64,000 nt of DNA from Polynucleobacter necessarius (GCF_900095205.1 NZ_LT606951.1:930001-994000); one strand, 5' to 3'. Positions 44,159 to 53,731 are shown, counted from the first letter of the stretch. The notes: generated from the sequence alone by a model not told the origin. Numbers and translations are program-made.

Positions 44159-44944
44159 ATGGATAAGGCTCAAATTACTCAAAAGCAAACCCCTGTATTG
44201 ATTAAAATGGGATTGTGGCTTTTAATCTTGCTGCATATTTTGTACGGTCTGTGGCTTCTTCTTTTAATTTTCCCCCATATCGATATCAATAAAAAACACC
44301 TCTATATCCAAAAATGGTCGAAGCGTTTATTGCTTATTTTTGGAATTGAACTGTTAGTCGTAAATCATTCAGTCTTAAAAGATAAGCCCTATCTTTTAGC
44401 GGCCAATCACATTTCATGGATAGATATCCATGCAGTCAACGCATCTAACCCCATTCGGTTTGTGGCCAAATCAGAAGTCCTATCTTGGCCAATTTTTGGC
44501 TGGATGGCAATGCAGCTTGGGACTGTTTTTATCAATCGCGCAAGTTCTCGTCATGCTCAGCAGGTGGTTAATGGGATGAGTGAGGTCTTAAAAACGGAAT
44601 CAATTTGCATCTTTCCAGAGGGCACCGCGTCGACCCTAGGTGGCGCTGTGCATCCATTTAAGCCCAACCTATTTGAGGCAGCAGTAATAGCTCATATGCC
44701 CGTATATTCCTTAGCAATTCGATATATTTCAAAGGAAACAGGGAAAAGATCTGAGGTAGCCGCTTTTGTAGGAGATATGGGTTTATTAGAGTCTATGGGC
44801 AATATTCTCAAACATCGAAATCTCATCGTTCAACTCACGTTTTTACCATCTGCAGCCTCTGGCTCAAACCATCCTAGCGATCGTAAGTGGCTAGCAGTAC
44901 ATAGCCAGGCGCAAGTTAGCAAAATCCTGTTAAACACCCTATAA
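44159..44944 (+). CDS. plsC: 1-acyl-sn-glycerol-3-phosphate acyltransferase
   Basis: Makes phosphatidic acid in phospholipid synthesis. Intact, 261 residues. N-terminal membrane helix (about residues 16-38); acyltransferase block I NHISWIDIHA (NHx4D), block II FINRASSRHA, block III FPEGTAS. Start at 44159 opposite the dead metallophosphatase; about 100 bp between them can hold divergent promoters. Confidence 0.9.
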   Translation: MDKAQITQKQTPVLIKMGLWLLILLHILYGLWLLLLIFPHIDINKKHLYIQKWSKRLLLIFGIELLVVNHSVLKDKPYLLAANHISWIDIHAVNASNPIRFVAKSEVLSWPIFGWMAMQLGTVFINRASSRHAQQVVNGMSEVLKTESICIFPEGTASTLGGAVHPFKPNLFEAAVIAHMPVYSLAIRYISKETGKRSEVAAFVGDMGLLESMGNILKHRNLIVQLTFLPSAASGSNHPSDRKWLAVHSQAQVSKILLNTL

Positions 44945-45036
44945 GCGACTTTGTAATAAAAATGTCATCATTTAAGGCGTAAACTAGTCAAAATATTGTC
45001 GGATTTTAAATTGCATGAGCAAAAAATATAAAGCCC

Positions 45037-45922
45037 ATGGCGGAGTGGTATAGACGTGCTCAAGAAGAAATTCTTGATAGCATGGACGAAGAGCTAGAAA
45101 TGGAGCTTGATGATGACCGCCTTTCTCCTGATGGAGCTAGTGGATCTGAAATTCCACGCAATATCTACTTCAAAGAACTTTTCAGACTTCAGGGTGAGCT
45201 AGTTAAGTTGCAGGACTGGGTTGTAAAAAACAAGATGAAGGTTGCTGTATTGTTTGAAGGTCGTGATTCTGCGGGCAAGGGGGGTGCAATTAAACGCATT
45301 ACTCAGCGCTTAAATCCCCGCGTTTGCAAAGTAGTGGCACTCCCGGCTCCTAACGAGCGCGAAAAAACAGAATGGTATTTTCAAAGATACATTTCACATC
45401 TTCCGGCAGGTGGGGAGATCGTTTTATTCGACCGCAGTTGGTATAACCGTGCAGGCGTTGAAAAGGTGATGGGTTTTTGCACCAACGAAGAATACAAAGA
45501 GTTTTTAAGAACTGTTCCTGATTTTTAGAGCGCATGATGGTTCGATCGGGAATCATCTTAATTAAGTACTGGTTTTCAATCTCAGATGATGAACAGTACA
45601 ACCGTTTTATGATGCGCATTCATGACCCATTGAAACAGTGGAAATTGAGCCCCATGGATCTAGAGGCTAGACGTTTATGGGGGCCTATACCAAGGCTAAA
45701 GAAACAATGCTGAAAAAGACTCATATTCCTGAGGCTCCTTGGTGGGTGGTTGCAGCTAATGATAAGAAAAAAGCTCGCCTAAACTGCATGGCTCACTTGT
45801 TAAGCCAGATACCTTATAAAGAAATTAAACACCCTGTAATCACGCTTCCTGCTCGGGTTCACAACCCTGACTATCTCCGTGGACCTCTCCCACCTGAGAC
45901 GTACGTTCCAGAAATTTACTAA
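45037..45922 (+). pseudogene. Polyphosphate kinase 2, copy 1, broken
   Basis: PPK2-family nucleotide/polyP phosphotransferase. From 45037 the frame contains Walker A GRDSAGKGG and the Walker B-type FDRSWYNRAG, both intact. It stops at 45526, where a T run is one base short (TVPDF-LERMMVRSGI expected). IKYWFSISDDEQ and DPLKQWKLSPMDLEA continue in another frame, with a second shift near 45680 before GAYTKAKETML, and a normal end at 45922. An upstream ATG at 45015 (MSKKYKA) may be the original start, now out of frame. Confidence 0.9.
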
Positions 45923-45966
45923 GTTCTCCGGTTGGTGATAATCTCTCATTAATCAGAGGGAATTTC

Positions 45967-46419
45967 ATGAAACTTCATCCATCGATCACCAATCGAGAAT
46001 TTAAGCCTTTAATTAAACCAAACGGGCTTGATCGCCGTATCGGGTATTTGACCGTAAATTAAGTAGTGTCGTTAAATTTTTCCCTGGACTTACCAAATTG
46101 TCCTTTGATCAAAAACTTCCTTTGCGCATTGTTGGCGGCAGCACCAATAAAATCTTAGAAGCATGCCTTCCTTTAGGTAATTTAGCCTTTGGCGATGGTG
46201 TCCAAGCGCATTGCGAAATTGCGATCTGGATGAAGAGCGTGGGCGATCCAATTGTGGGGGAACTTGCTTTTTCTTATCGTGTAAGCGACCATAATCGATC
46301 TGAAAGTAAAGCACATAAACGTACCGATAAATTCTTTAAGAACTTACAAATAGAACTAGCTGACTGGTTAGAAATTGGCAGCACCAAAAACCGCCCTTGT
46401 TTACGGTAAGCCCGAATGA
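45967..46419 (+). pseudogene. Unrecognised protein, broken
   Basis: From ATG 45967 (MKLHPSITNREFKPL) the frame is lost near 46035; it continues in another frame with RVFDRKLSSVVKFFPGL and FDQKLPLRIVGGSTNK, AFGDGVQAHCEIAIWM, and is shifted again near 46390 to end at a TGA overlapping the chrA start by four bases. No signal peptide or membrane helix. Two indels; function unknown. Confidence 0.6.
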
Positions 46420-46988
46420 GTGATGTCTTAGAAAATCAATCTTCATCACCCGCACAAACTAGCTTGATTGATTTGTTTGTGCAGTTTCTGATTATTGGAG
46501 CCGTCAGCTTTGGCGGAGGGATTATTGCCTACGAGCGCATTTTGTTAGTAGAGAAGCGTAAATGGCTTTCATCTGATGATTTTATGGGATATTTAGCCAT
46601 TAGCCAAACAATGCCTGGCTTAAATTCTGTCAATTTAGCAGTGCTTGCTGGTGATCATTTACGAGGAGCTCTCGGTGCTTTTATAGCCACGATGGGCTTA
46701 ATACTGCCGGGCGCTTTATTTGTGCTGGTAATAGGAATTGCATACACCACCAATACCGATCATCCTCTAGCCAACCATATTTTGGCAAGTATAGCTGCAG
46801 CAGCCTGTGGCTTACTGGCCGCAATTACCTATCGCATTGGTGATGATCAGTGGAAACATCTGAAATCATTAGCAATTATTTTGATCACCTTTGTGTTGAT
46901 GAGTATTGCCAAATTTAGCTTGCCAATTGTCTTGTTAATCATGGCTCCAATTGCTATCTATGTTTATAGGCCTAGAGGCAGTCAATGA
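46416..46988 (+). CDS. chrA: Chromate transporter ChrA, N-terminal-type subunit
   Basis: Half-length (190 residues) CHR-family membrane protein, the short-chain type that works as a pair with a second subunit. Intact. Family motif FGGGIIAYERILL near the first helix, then KRKWLSSDDFMGYLAISQTMPGLNSVNLAV, the signature region. Start overlaps the preceding dead gene; stop overlaps the second subunit by four bases. In many bacteria such pairs efflux chromate; actual substrate here is inferred. Confidence 0.85.
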   Translation: MSDVLENQSSSPAQTSLIDLFVQFLIIGAVSFGGGIIAYERILLVEKRKWLSSDDFMGYLAISQTMPGLNSVNLAVLAGDHLRGALGAFIATMGLILPGALFVLVIGIAYTTNTDHPLANHILASIAAAACGLLAAITYRIGDDQWKHLKSLAIILITFVLMSIAKFSLPIVLLIMAPIAIYVYRPRGSQ

Positions 46989-47509
46989 CCCAATTGATTT
47001 CTTTGGCCCTGACTTTTGGCTTGCTTTCTTTATTGGCTGTAGGGGGAGGCACAGCTGTTTTGCCTGAAATGCAAACTTTATTAGCGCATCAATTTGGCAT
47101 TGATCATCTTCGATTTGTTCATATTTACAGTATCGGCCAGGTGGCCCCAGGCCCCAATATGCTGATGGTCCTAGTCATTGGATTTCAAGTGGCCGGAATT
47201 CTTGGGGCAGGCGTTGTTTTGCTTTCCTTCTTTTTGCCATCTAGTATTTTGTGCCTCTATGTGGGGCGCATATGGAATCGCTTTGGTGAAAGTCCTTGGC
47301 GACGCAGCATTCAGAATGCCTTGGAGCCCATTTCGATTGGGTTAATGGCCTCTGGCGTTTATGCCGTAGCCAAATCCTCTGTCGTCAGCCCAATCACCGC
47401 TGGTTTAGCATTATTTTCCTTGTGCCTCATTTTGCGTACAAAAATAACTCCTGTTTTTGTAATGCTGGGGTCAGGATTGCTGGGCTTTCTGCTGCTCACA
47501 TACTTTTAA
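46985..47509 (+). CDS. Chromate transporter ChrA, C-terminal-type subunit
   Basis: Second half-length CHR protein, 174 residues, intact and translationally coupled (ATGA) to the first. Motifs AVGGGTAVLPEM and IGQVAPGPNMLMVLVIGF mirror those of the first subunit with inverted topology expected. Five or so hydrophobic helices. The pair being clean while neighbours are ruined is notable. Confidence 0.85.
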   Translation: MTQLISLALTFGLLSLLAVGGGTAVLPEMQTLLAHQFGIDHLRFVHIYSIGQVAPGPNMLMVLVIGFQVAGILGAGVVLLSFFLPSSILCLYVGRIWNRFGESPWRRSIQNALEPISIGLMASGVYAVAKSSVVSPITAGLALFSLCLILRTKITPVFVMLGSGLLGFLLLTYF

Positions 47510-47517
47510 TTGCTTTT

Positions 47518-49605
47518 TTAAAAAGCTGCTCTGACTCCAACCATTAGACTTCTTCCGGGTTGAGGTGCATATAAGCGTACTGCCATTGGTGAGGTAGCGT
47601 AACGTATTTCCTCGTTTAACAAGTTCTTTAGCATCAAATACCCAGTCCAATTCACTCTTCCTATACGCTCCGTATAAGATAGGTTGGCATTTAAGAGGTT
47701 ATAGCTTGGTGTTGGTCCGATTTCCCAGCTGGCAAGTTTGTTTTGTTGAAAGCTATATACATAGGTTGCACCAGTTAACTAACCATTACGCTGATAAATA
47801 AATTCAGCCCCCAAGCGAGGAGCAGGTTGAAGCGGAAGATTTCCGCCGGCATTAAATGTACCTTGGAAGGCGTCACCAAATAAACGACCCCCTAATCCAG
47901 TTTGATTCCAGTTGTAACTTAAATCAGCCTCAACACCTCGTATAGTGGCATTGGCTTGTGATGCTTGTACAACTGAGAAATTTTGATTAGCCTCACTATA
48001 GGCGCCCGTATAGTATCCATAGATATAGTTATTAAATTGATTTTGATAAATGCTGGCTTTACTACGAACTAAGCCCAGCGTTTTCTGAAAACTGAGCTCT
48101 AGGTTATGTGAGGTTTCCGTACTTAAATTAGCATTACCAATATCAAATGTCGCAGTAGAGTCATGCGGCCCATAGGAGTAGAGCTCTTGAGCTGAAGGAG
48201 CTCTCTGTGAAACGGTATAGGTCAACCCAAGACCATATCCCTTAGCAATATCTAGCAAACCACCTGCTGAATAAGACATCAGATTAAATTGGCGGCTTTG
48301 TAAGCCAGGCGGACTATACGATGTTGGTACAAATTGTTGGCTATCCACGCTGGGAAATTGTGTTCCTGAATTTGGATTCTAAGTAAGGTAGTTGTAACGA
48401 GCTCCTAGGCTGGTTTTCATAGGACCGTAACGACCTTCTTCAACCCAAAAGAGAGCGCTGGAATTTGATTTCGCTTGAGGGACAACGGCATAACTATTGG
48501 TGGATAAGTCGGTTGCATTGAGAGTTGACCCGGTTACCTGAAATCCTAATATTCCTTTGGATCCAAATAGCTCTTTATGCGCTAATTCAATACGCGCTTC
48601 AGTTGCAATATTATTCCATTGTGTTGAAGCTACTCCATTATTTGCAAATTCAGTGTGCTGATAATTGGTATTGGCTGCATTGATCTTGACCGAAGAAAAG
48701 CCATCAAAAGGATCAATTGTTTGATGAGCAAAATCATAGCGATTTTGGGATTGCTGAATAAATCCACCCCTCAACGGCAGGAATGCCATAGTTATGGTTC
48801 ATACGTTCTAAAGAGGCGCCAGTATATCCATCTGAGCGAATATAACTAGCGCCTAAGCCCAAACTATTCTGGTTGCTGAAAGAAAAGGGAAGCTTACCGC
48901 TATAGGGAGTATTTACGGGCTCTCCAGGATTAATGGCCCAATTTGCATTTGGTCCACCCCTGTTCGGCAAAGCCTAGTATTCGGTAGTTATTTGAGTTGC
49001 TGATAGCTGAATCAAAGTGGAGCGCTAAGGGTCCGGCGAGTGTATCGAGTTCAATATTAGCCGTCTTACCTTGATTGACAGTTTCATAGCTTGTATTTAA
49101 GGCGCCAGAAATGGTATCTGGCATGCTAGTAACAATACGATCATTCGCCACATTCACTAAACCACCGCTTGAACCAGATCCATATAAGAGTGCAGATGCG
49201 CCTCGTAAGATTTCTATCTGATGCGCATTTTATATCGGACTTGCTACGGCATGGTCAGGGGAGATGCTAAAGACATTCCCAACAGATAATCCATTCTGCA
49301 ATATCTGAACACGTGCGCCCTCCAAGCCACGTATTACTGGCCTTGAAGCGCCGCCTGCACCATAACCAGTTGCTGAGACACCTAATTCATTTGCTAATGT
49401 TGCCCCCAAAGTTCCTGAAAGTTTATTTTGAAGTTCATCGCCAGCAAGAACTTTATTTGGTGATAGAAATCCATCTCCACCTTCACGCACTCCAGTCACC
49501 TCTAATTCTGGCATTGACTGTGCCTGAGTTTGTGCGTAGACAGGGGATGTGGCTAGCAAAAAAGCTAAAAGGCCTATAAAAATATTGTGCGGGGTAAAGC
49601 CAGTA
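47518..49605 (-). pseudogene. TonB-dependent outer-membrane receptor (ZnuD-like), broken
   Basis: A signal peptide remnant (GLLAFLLATSPVYAQ) near 49580 is out of frame with the best ATG. Plug domain: LGATLANELGVSATGYG, RPVIRGLEGARVQILQNG, SPDHAVASPI then a TAA near 49230, EILRGASALLYGSGSSGGLVN in another frame. Barrel pieces follow in changing frames with breaks near 48960, 48790, 48380 (TAG/TAA), 47779, and a proper C-terminal strand ending in Phe (SLMVGVRAAF) at 47518. The plug resembles zinc-type receptors. At least five lesions. Confidence 0.9.
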
Positions 49606-49678
49606 ATTCATATTCATCCAAACACGTCAATCTGGTGACGATTAGTTAAAACAAGAAAGCGCTCGTAAGCGGAAAGTT

Positions 49679-49987
49679 TTAAAGGATGAGAGTAGGGGGT
49701 GCTCGCGATTGATAAGACGCAAGACTAATTTGAGGGAATGAATGGGGCGCATGTTGAAACTTTCCATGCGCACAAATTTGTAGATAGGCGAGATTGGTAT
49801 TCGAGCTTGGAATGCATCCGGCCAAGGTTAACGAATCTAATAGATGACAGATATTTGAACTATGGTCAAAACTTTTTTCTGGGGTTGTCGCTGTATATTT
49901 TTTTATGGACTGGTTTTGCGGATTTGCATGCGAAATGCCATGAGAAAGTCCAACCCAGTGGGTGCCAAGCAAGCAAAAAATGAGCAA
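49679..49987 (-). CDS. Small secreted His/Cys-containing protein upstream of the TonB receptor
   Basis: Open frame of 102 codons starting with a hydrophobic, signal-like MLIFCLLGTHWVGLSHGISH. It contains HSSNICHLLDSLTLAGC, a pattern like the small DUF2946-type periplasmic proteins that often precede metal-related TonB receptors. A more typical longer N-terminus is visible out of frame just upstream (about 50060-49990), so this may itself be frameshifted. Assignment tentative. Confidence 0.45.
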   Translation of the reverse strand: MLIFCLLGTHWVGLSHGISHANPQNQSIKKYTATTPEKSFDHSSNICHLLDSLTLAGCIPSSNTNLAYLQICAHGKFQHAPHSFPQISLASYQSRAPPTLIL

Positions 49988-50068
49988 AAAAAGACTGCAA
50001 TTGCAGACTGAAAATGCTTTGTGAATTTGCTAGAAAAATAGGCAACCATGACACGAATCTTACAGGAT

Positions 50069-50098
50069 TTGCCTACAAAGGCGCTCTTGGTGTAGAAT
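50069..50098 (+). promoter_or_regulatory. Candidate sigma-70 promoter of the tRNA genes
   Basis: TTGCCT (50069-50074), 18-bp spacer, TAGAAT (50093-50098), ending 11 bases before the tRNA-Pro. Confidence 0.5.
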
Positions 50099-50109
50099 GT
50101 CAATTCCGT

Positions 50110-50186
50110 CGGAGTGTAGCGCAGCCTGGTAGCGCACCTGCTTTGGGAGCAGGGGGTCCAAGGTTCGAATCCTTGTACTCCGACCA
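50110..50186 (+). tRNA. tRNA-Pro (anticodon TGG)
   Basis: Acceptor CGGAGTG / TACTCCG (last pair G-U), D-loop AGCCTGGTAGC, anticodon loop TTTGGGA read as TGG, T-loop GGTTCGAATCC, discriminator A and encoded CCA. 77 bases, folds as a full cloverleaf. Confidence 0.95.
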
Positions 50187-50231
50187 CTTTCTCTATTGAG
50201 TTCTTAAACTAGTTACAAACTCAGCGTTTAT

Positions 50232-50308
50232 CTGCCCATAGCTCAGCTGGATAGAGCGACGGCCTTCTAAGCCGTAGGTCGCAGGTTCGACTCCTGCTGG
50301 GCAGGCCA
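50232..50308 (+). tRNA. tRNA-Arg (anticodon TCT)
   Basis: Acceptor CTGCCCA / TGGGCAG (seven perfect pairs), anticodon stem ACGGC / GCCGT around CTTCTAA (TCT), T arm GCAGG-TTCGACT-CCTGC, discriminator G and encoded CCA. It reads AGA/AGG codons. Follows tRNA-Pro by 45 bases, probably co-transcribed. Confidence 0.95.
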
Positions 50309-50430
50309 CCTCCTCTATCCAATATCCTCACTCTGCTTGCTAGAGCTTACTTCGGGCAGCTAAATCATCATTGCCCCATTGAGTGGCAGCAGGTGATTTA
50401 TCAATTCACACTTTGCCTTAGAATGGCTCA

Positions 50431-50825
50431 ATGATTACTTTTAAGCCATTTATCTTGATTGTTGCAGTCTTGGCGATGTCTGCATGTTCCGTCGCTAAGT
50501 TAGAAGCACGCCTTGAAGCAAACCCTCAATGCAAAGATGTTGTTAACCCTAAAACAGGCTCCCTAATGCCGTGCCCTGGATCAGACAAAGTTTTTTATGC
50601 TTCAGTTGGTCTGGCACCCGCCAAATCTAACGTTGTTACAAGCAATTCATCTTCTCCATCAGCGCAATCACACCTGATGTAGCTTCAACCTCTAAACAAG
50701 CTGACCCTAAGGCACCTTCAAATAGCTCTGCAGCCACGACTCCAGCATCTTCAGTTTCTGCTGACTGCAAGCCCCAAATTCACAAAAAGCCCGGCGGAAC
50801 ACTTCCTTGTCCGGCAGCAGATTAA
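50431..50825 (+). pseudogene. Small lipoprotein of unknown function, frameshifted
   Basis: Lipoprotein signal with lipobox AMSAC (about residues 15-19). The start frame ends at 50682; a 1-nt shift near 50660 restores a Ser/Ala/Thr-rich linker and a C-terminus at 50825. The two ends look alike: a CKDVVNPKTGSLMPCPGSD block near the N-terminus and CKPQIHKKPGGTLPCPAAD at the C-terminus, suggesting an internal duplication. Function unknown. Confidence 0.65.
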
Positions 50826-50889
50826 TTTCAAAGTAAGTATGATGATTCAGTAAAAACTAGTAGCACTTAATTAACCAACTCCGATCGGA

Positions 50890-51580
50890 ATGTATGTGAA
50901 TAAATTATCCCTAGTGTTTGCCTCCATAAACTACAGCACTAGTACTAGCTGCATGTAGCAATGCCCCAAAGTTGGCCACCCAATCTATGCCGAGATCAGG
51001 ATTCCTGCCCTGACTACAATTTATTAATTCCTACCGCTACCAGTGAATCCGATACGCGCGTATGGAGATATCGCATTTCAGGAGTAAATCCCGGCAACTA
51101 TACCGCGTTGATCTTGGATCCAATCTATCTAAATCAAAATGCTACTAGAGAAGTTAGTGCCGATGTCATCAATAAAGCAAAAGTAGTACTACAAGCTTCG
51201 ATGGTTGAGGCTGTGAACAATCGTGGCAATATTCGTATCGTCACACAGCCCGGCCCAGACGTAGCTGAGTATCCGTAGGTATTACCGGGGCTGAAAGCTC
51301 GGCCGACAGCTTACAGCCATGGAATTTCACACCGATTGGCTTGGCAATGAATGCGGCTGCTTATGCTGGCGGCGTTAATTCCAAAACTCCCGCATTGTTA
51401 ATTGAAAGCAAGATTACTGATAGCCAATCAAAACAACTCTTAGACGAAGGTTTGGTAACGATGCAGGGTGAGTCTTTTAGAACTGCTTCTGGATCATCTG
51501 ATTCCTTTATTGCCATGGCCAAAAAGGTTGTGCGTGTAGCTATGGAAACATCTTCCAATCCAACACCTACAGGCAAGTAA
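50890..51580 (+). pseudogene. DUF3313-type lipoprotein, broken
   Basis: From ATG 50890 a signal-like start runs to a TAG near 50957; the lipobox Cys (C-S-N-A-P-K) and next residues are in another frame. FLP-DYNLLIP is split near 51017. The core DTRVWRYRISGVNPGNYTALILDPIYL, and a KVVLQASMVEAV helix match the DUF3313 pattern; a shift near 51275 precedes VGITGAESS and the C-terminal part to 51580. Three or more indels. Confidence 0.75.
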
Positions 51581-51589
51581 AAGCAAAAA

Positions 51590-51853
51590 ATGAAGGCATG
51601 CATCCCTAAAAGTTTTTTACTAGCATCTTTCTTCCTGCTTGCAGCTCCGCTAACTTCTTTTGCTGATGAGACATCACGCAATCGGGAGATAGTGGAGCGG
51701 TTTGCTAAATGCGATGTCAATCACGACGGCAAATTAACACAAGCTGAAGCTAAAGGTTGCATGCCTCGAATCTATGATCACTTTAGTGCCATTGATTCCA
51801 GAAACAAGGGCTATGTGACGGTTGCTGAAATTCAGGCAATGGCTAATCGGTAA
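51590..51853 (+). CDS. Small secreted EF-hand protein
   Basis: 87 residues, intact. Signal peptide to about residue 25 (LLAAPLTSFA), then a canonical EF-hand loop DVNHDGKLTQAE (12 residues, ligands at 1,3,5,9,12) and a weaker second loop DSRNKGYVTVAE. Probably a periplasmic calcium-binding protein. Ten bases after the DUF3313 remnant, so likely once one operon. Followed by a strong terminator. Confidence 0.8.
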   Translation: MKACIPKSFLLASFFLLAAPLTSFADETSRNREIVERFAKCDVNHDGKLTQAEAKGCMPRIYDHFSAIDSRNKGYVTVAEIQAMANR

Positions 51854-51877
51854 CTTTTAAATAACTTATATCTGTAT

Positions 51878-51903
51878 AGAGTCTCCGAGGAGACTCTTTT
51901 TTT
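51878..51903 (+). terminator. Terminator after the EF-hand gene
   Basis: AGAGTCTC (51878-51885), loop CGAG, GAGACTCT (51890-51897), followed by seven or so T. Confidence 0.9.
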
Positions 51904-51913
51904 GAGGTCTCTT

Positions 51914-52811
51914 ATGTCTATTATTTTTCCTGGATTTGAAGAAAAACAGATTACCGTTGATTCTGCTGATGAGCCTATAGAAATTGCATGTCTAGTTGGT
52001 GGATCGGGACCCGCTTTATTGTTGCTTCATGGGTTTCCACAAACTAAAGCCATTTGGCAGCAAATTGCTCCTGAATTAGCGAAGATATATACAGTGGTTG
52101 CGGCTGATCTTCGTGGCTATGGTGCATCATCCAAACCGCATGGCAAGCCTGACCACTCAAGCTACTCCAAAAGGTCTATGGCTGCTGATCAACATGCCTT
52201 GATGCAGTCTTCCTTAGGACATGAATAATTTTTCTTACTCGGACATGATCGGGGCGGTAGGGGTATCTCATTGATTAGCAATGGACTTTCCAGAAAGCGT
52301 TTTGCGCATAATGGTGCTCGATATCTCACCTACATTAACCATGTATGAGAATACGACCATGGCATTTGTCAAGGGTTACTGGCATTGGTTTTTCCTCATT
52401 CAGCCCCAGCCCGTTCCCGAAACGATGATTGGCGCAAACCCAGAGTATTGGCTAAAAAATCATATGGGTCGTCATGCGGGCACAGGAATTTTTTCAGCGG
52501 AGAAATGGGCGGAATATTTAGCAGGTGTGGGCAATCCAATCGGCATGCATGCCATGTGTGAGGACTATCGTGCTGCAGCTACGATTGATTTAGTTCATGA
52601 TCGTGCTGATAGAGTTTCTGGTGAAAAGCTACAAATGCCTCTTCGAGTTTTATGGGGCGAGCATGGCTTAGTCAACCAATGCTTTAAGCCGTTGGATGAC
52701 TGGAGAGCAGTTGCTAAAGATGTTACCGGGGCGGTACCATGTGGACACTATATCCCAGAGGAACTTCCAGGAGACCTTCTTAAAGAAGCCCAGGAATTTT
52801 TTAAATACTAA
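51914..52811 (+). pseudogene. Alpha/beta hydrolase (haloacetate dehalogenase-like), broken
   Basis: Resembles fluoroacetate/haloacetate dehalogenases: LLHGFPQTKAIWQQIAPELA, ADLRGYGASSKP, then the nucleophile elbow GHDRGGR near 52240. The frame is lost near 52225 just before that elbow and again between it and LAMDFPESV at 52281; two stops lie in between. The cap domain and the region with the acid (RVLWGEHG) and His (CGHYIPEE) are open to 52811. Catalytic residues are present but unjoined. Confidence 0.85.
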
Positions 52812-52813
52812 AT

Positions 52814-53587
52814 CTAGGATGCAAGCTTAGGTGGTTTTTTGCCCAAGAGAGGACATGGCATAACGATGTCCGGTTGAGCGCGTAATAGTTTTCTATCCTT
52901 GCCTGGATAGCTTACTCTAGACAATAAATCCTGAATGAGGTTGAGATGAGTAAGTTTCTTGTTGTTTGCGTTGATTACTGTCCAAGGGGCTAAAGTAGAG
53001 CTGGTCTTTAGAAGCATTGCATCGCGTGCTTTACTATAGGCCTTCCAATCCTTTTGCGCCTGCTCATCAATTGGGTTTATCTTCCATTGCTTAAGGGGGT
53101 CAGTTTTTCTACTCTCAAGACGTGCAGCTTGCTCTTTCTTATCGATGTCTAAATAGTATTTAATGATCTGAATCCCCGAATCAATCAATAAAACTTCAAG
53201 CTTATTCACAGACGTCATGTATTGGGCATCTGTACAGAAACCCATGACTTTTTCTATGCCAGCACGGTTGTACCAACTCCGATTGAAGACAACAAATTCT
53301 CCGGCGGTTGGTAATTCAGCGATGTAGCGCTGAAAATACCATTCACCCTCTTCGCGTGAAGAAGGTTTTCCTAATGCAACAACATGAGTTTCACGAGGAC
53401 TGAGATGCTCAACTATGCGCTTGATTGTGCCATCTTTTCCTGCGGTATCTCGACCTTCCATAATCACCAGAAGTCGCAGATTGCCAGTAATAATTTGACG
53501 CTGGAGCTTTACGAGCTCAATTTGTAAAAGCCTGAGCTCTTCCTCGTAACTTTTCTCGTGATCCTTTATTTTTACCTTCTTACTCAT
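52814..53587 (-). CDS. Polyphosphate kinase 2, copy 2 (Walker B Asp replaced)
   Basis: Full-length PPK2-family protein, 257 residues. Walker A GRDTAGKDGT (about residues 47-56) is intact, but the second motif reads FNRSWYNRAG (about 101-110), with Asn (AAT) where PPK2 proteins, including the broken copy at 45037-45922, have Asp. That Asp belongs to the Walker B motif that positions Mg. DPLKQWKINPID and the lid region are present. Activity is therefore uncertain. Preceded by a coiled-coil gene with 3 bases between. Confidence 0.88.
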   Translation of the reverse strand: MSKKVKIKDHEKSYEEELRLLQIELVKLQRQIITGNLRLLVIMEGRDTAGKDGTIKRIVEHLSPRETHVVALGKPSSREEGEWYFQRYIAELPTAGEFVVFNRSWYNRAGIEKVMGFCTDAQYMTSVNKLEVLLIDSGIQIIKYYLDIDKKEQAARLESRKTDPLKQWKINPIDEQAQKDWKAYSKARDAMLLKTSSTLAPWTVINANNKKLTHLNLIQDLLSRVSYPGKDRKLLRAQPDIVMPCPLLGKKPPKLAS

Positions 53588-53590
53588 TGC

Positions 53591-53731
53591 TTACGGGAGG
53601 GGCTTTTTTAGCGGCCTGTTTTTCTCTAATTTCTCCAAAGCCTTTGTGAGTTTATCAATGAGCTTCTCTCTGTCTGCCTCAAGCTTATCTAGTTTTTTAA
53701 AAAGATCTTTGATCAGTTTCTTTTGGCTCAT
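53591..53731 (-). CDS. 46-residue coiled-coil peptide upstream of PPK2
   Basis: ATG at 53731 with AAGGAA ribosome-binding site about six bases upstream, stop TAA at 53591, three bases before the PPK2 start. The peptide (MSQKKLIKDLFKKLDKLEAD then REKLIDKLTKALEKLEKN) is very rich in Lys, Leu and Glu with Leu/Ile spaced as heptads over about 35 residues, then a KKPLP end. A real small protein seems likely from the RBS, composition and tight coupling. Function unknown; a partner or oligomerisation helper of PPK2 is a guess. Confidence 0.65.
   Translation of the reverse strand: MSQKKLIKDLFKKLDKLEADREKLIDKLTKALEKLEKNRPLKKPLP

Noticed and set aside
46416..47509. ChrA pair as one frameshifted gene
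   Set aside because: Short-chain CHR proteins are naturally encoded as two overlapping genes; each half has its own start and an ATGA junction.
49866..50199. Open frames running across the two tRNA genes
   Set aside because: The tRNAs fold perfectly and explain the sequence; the frames have no independent support.
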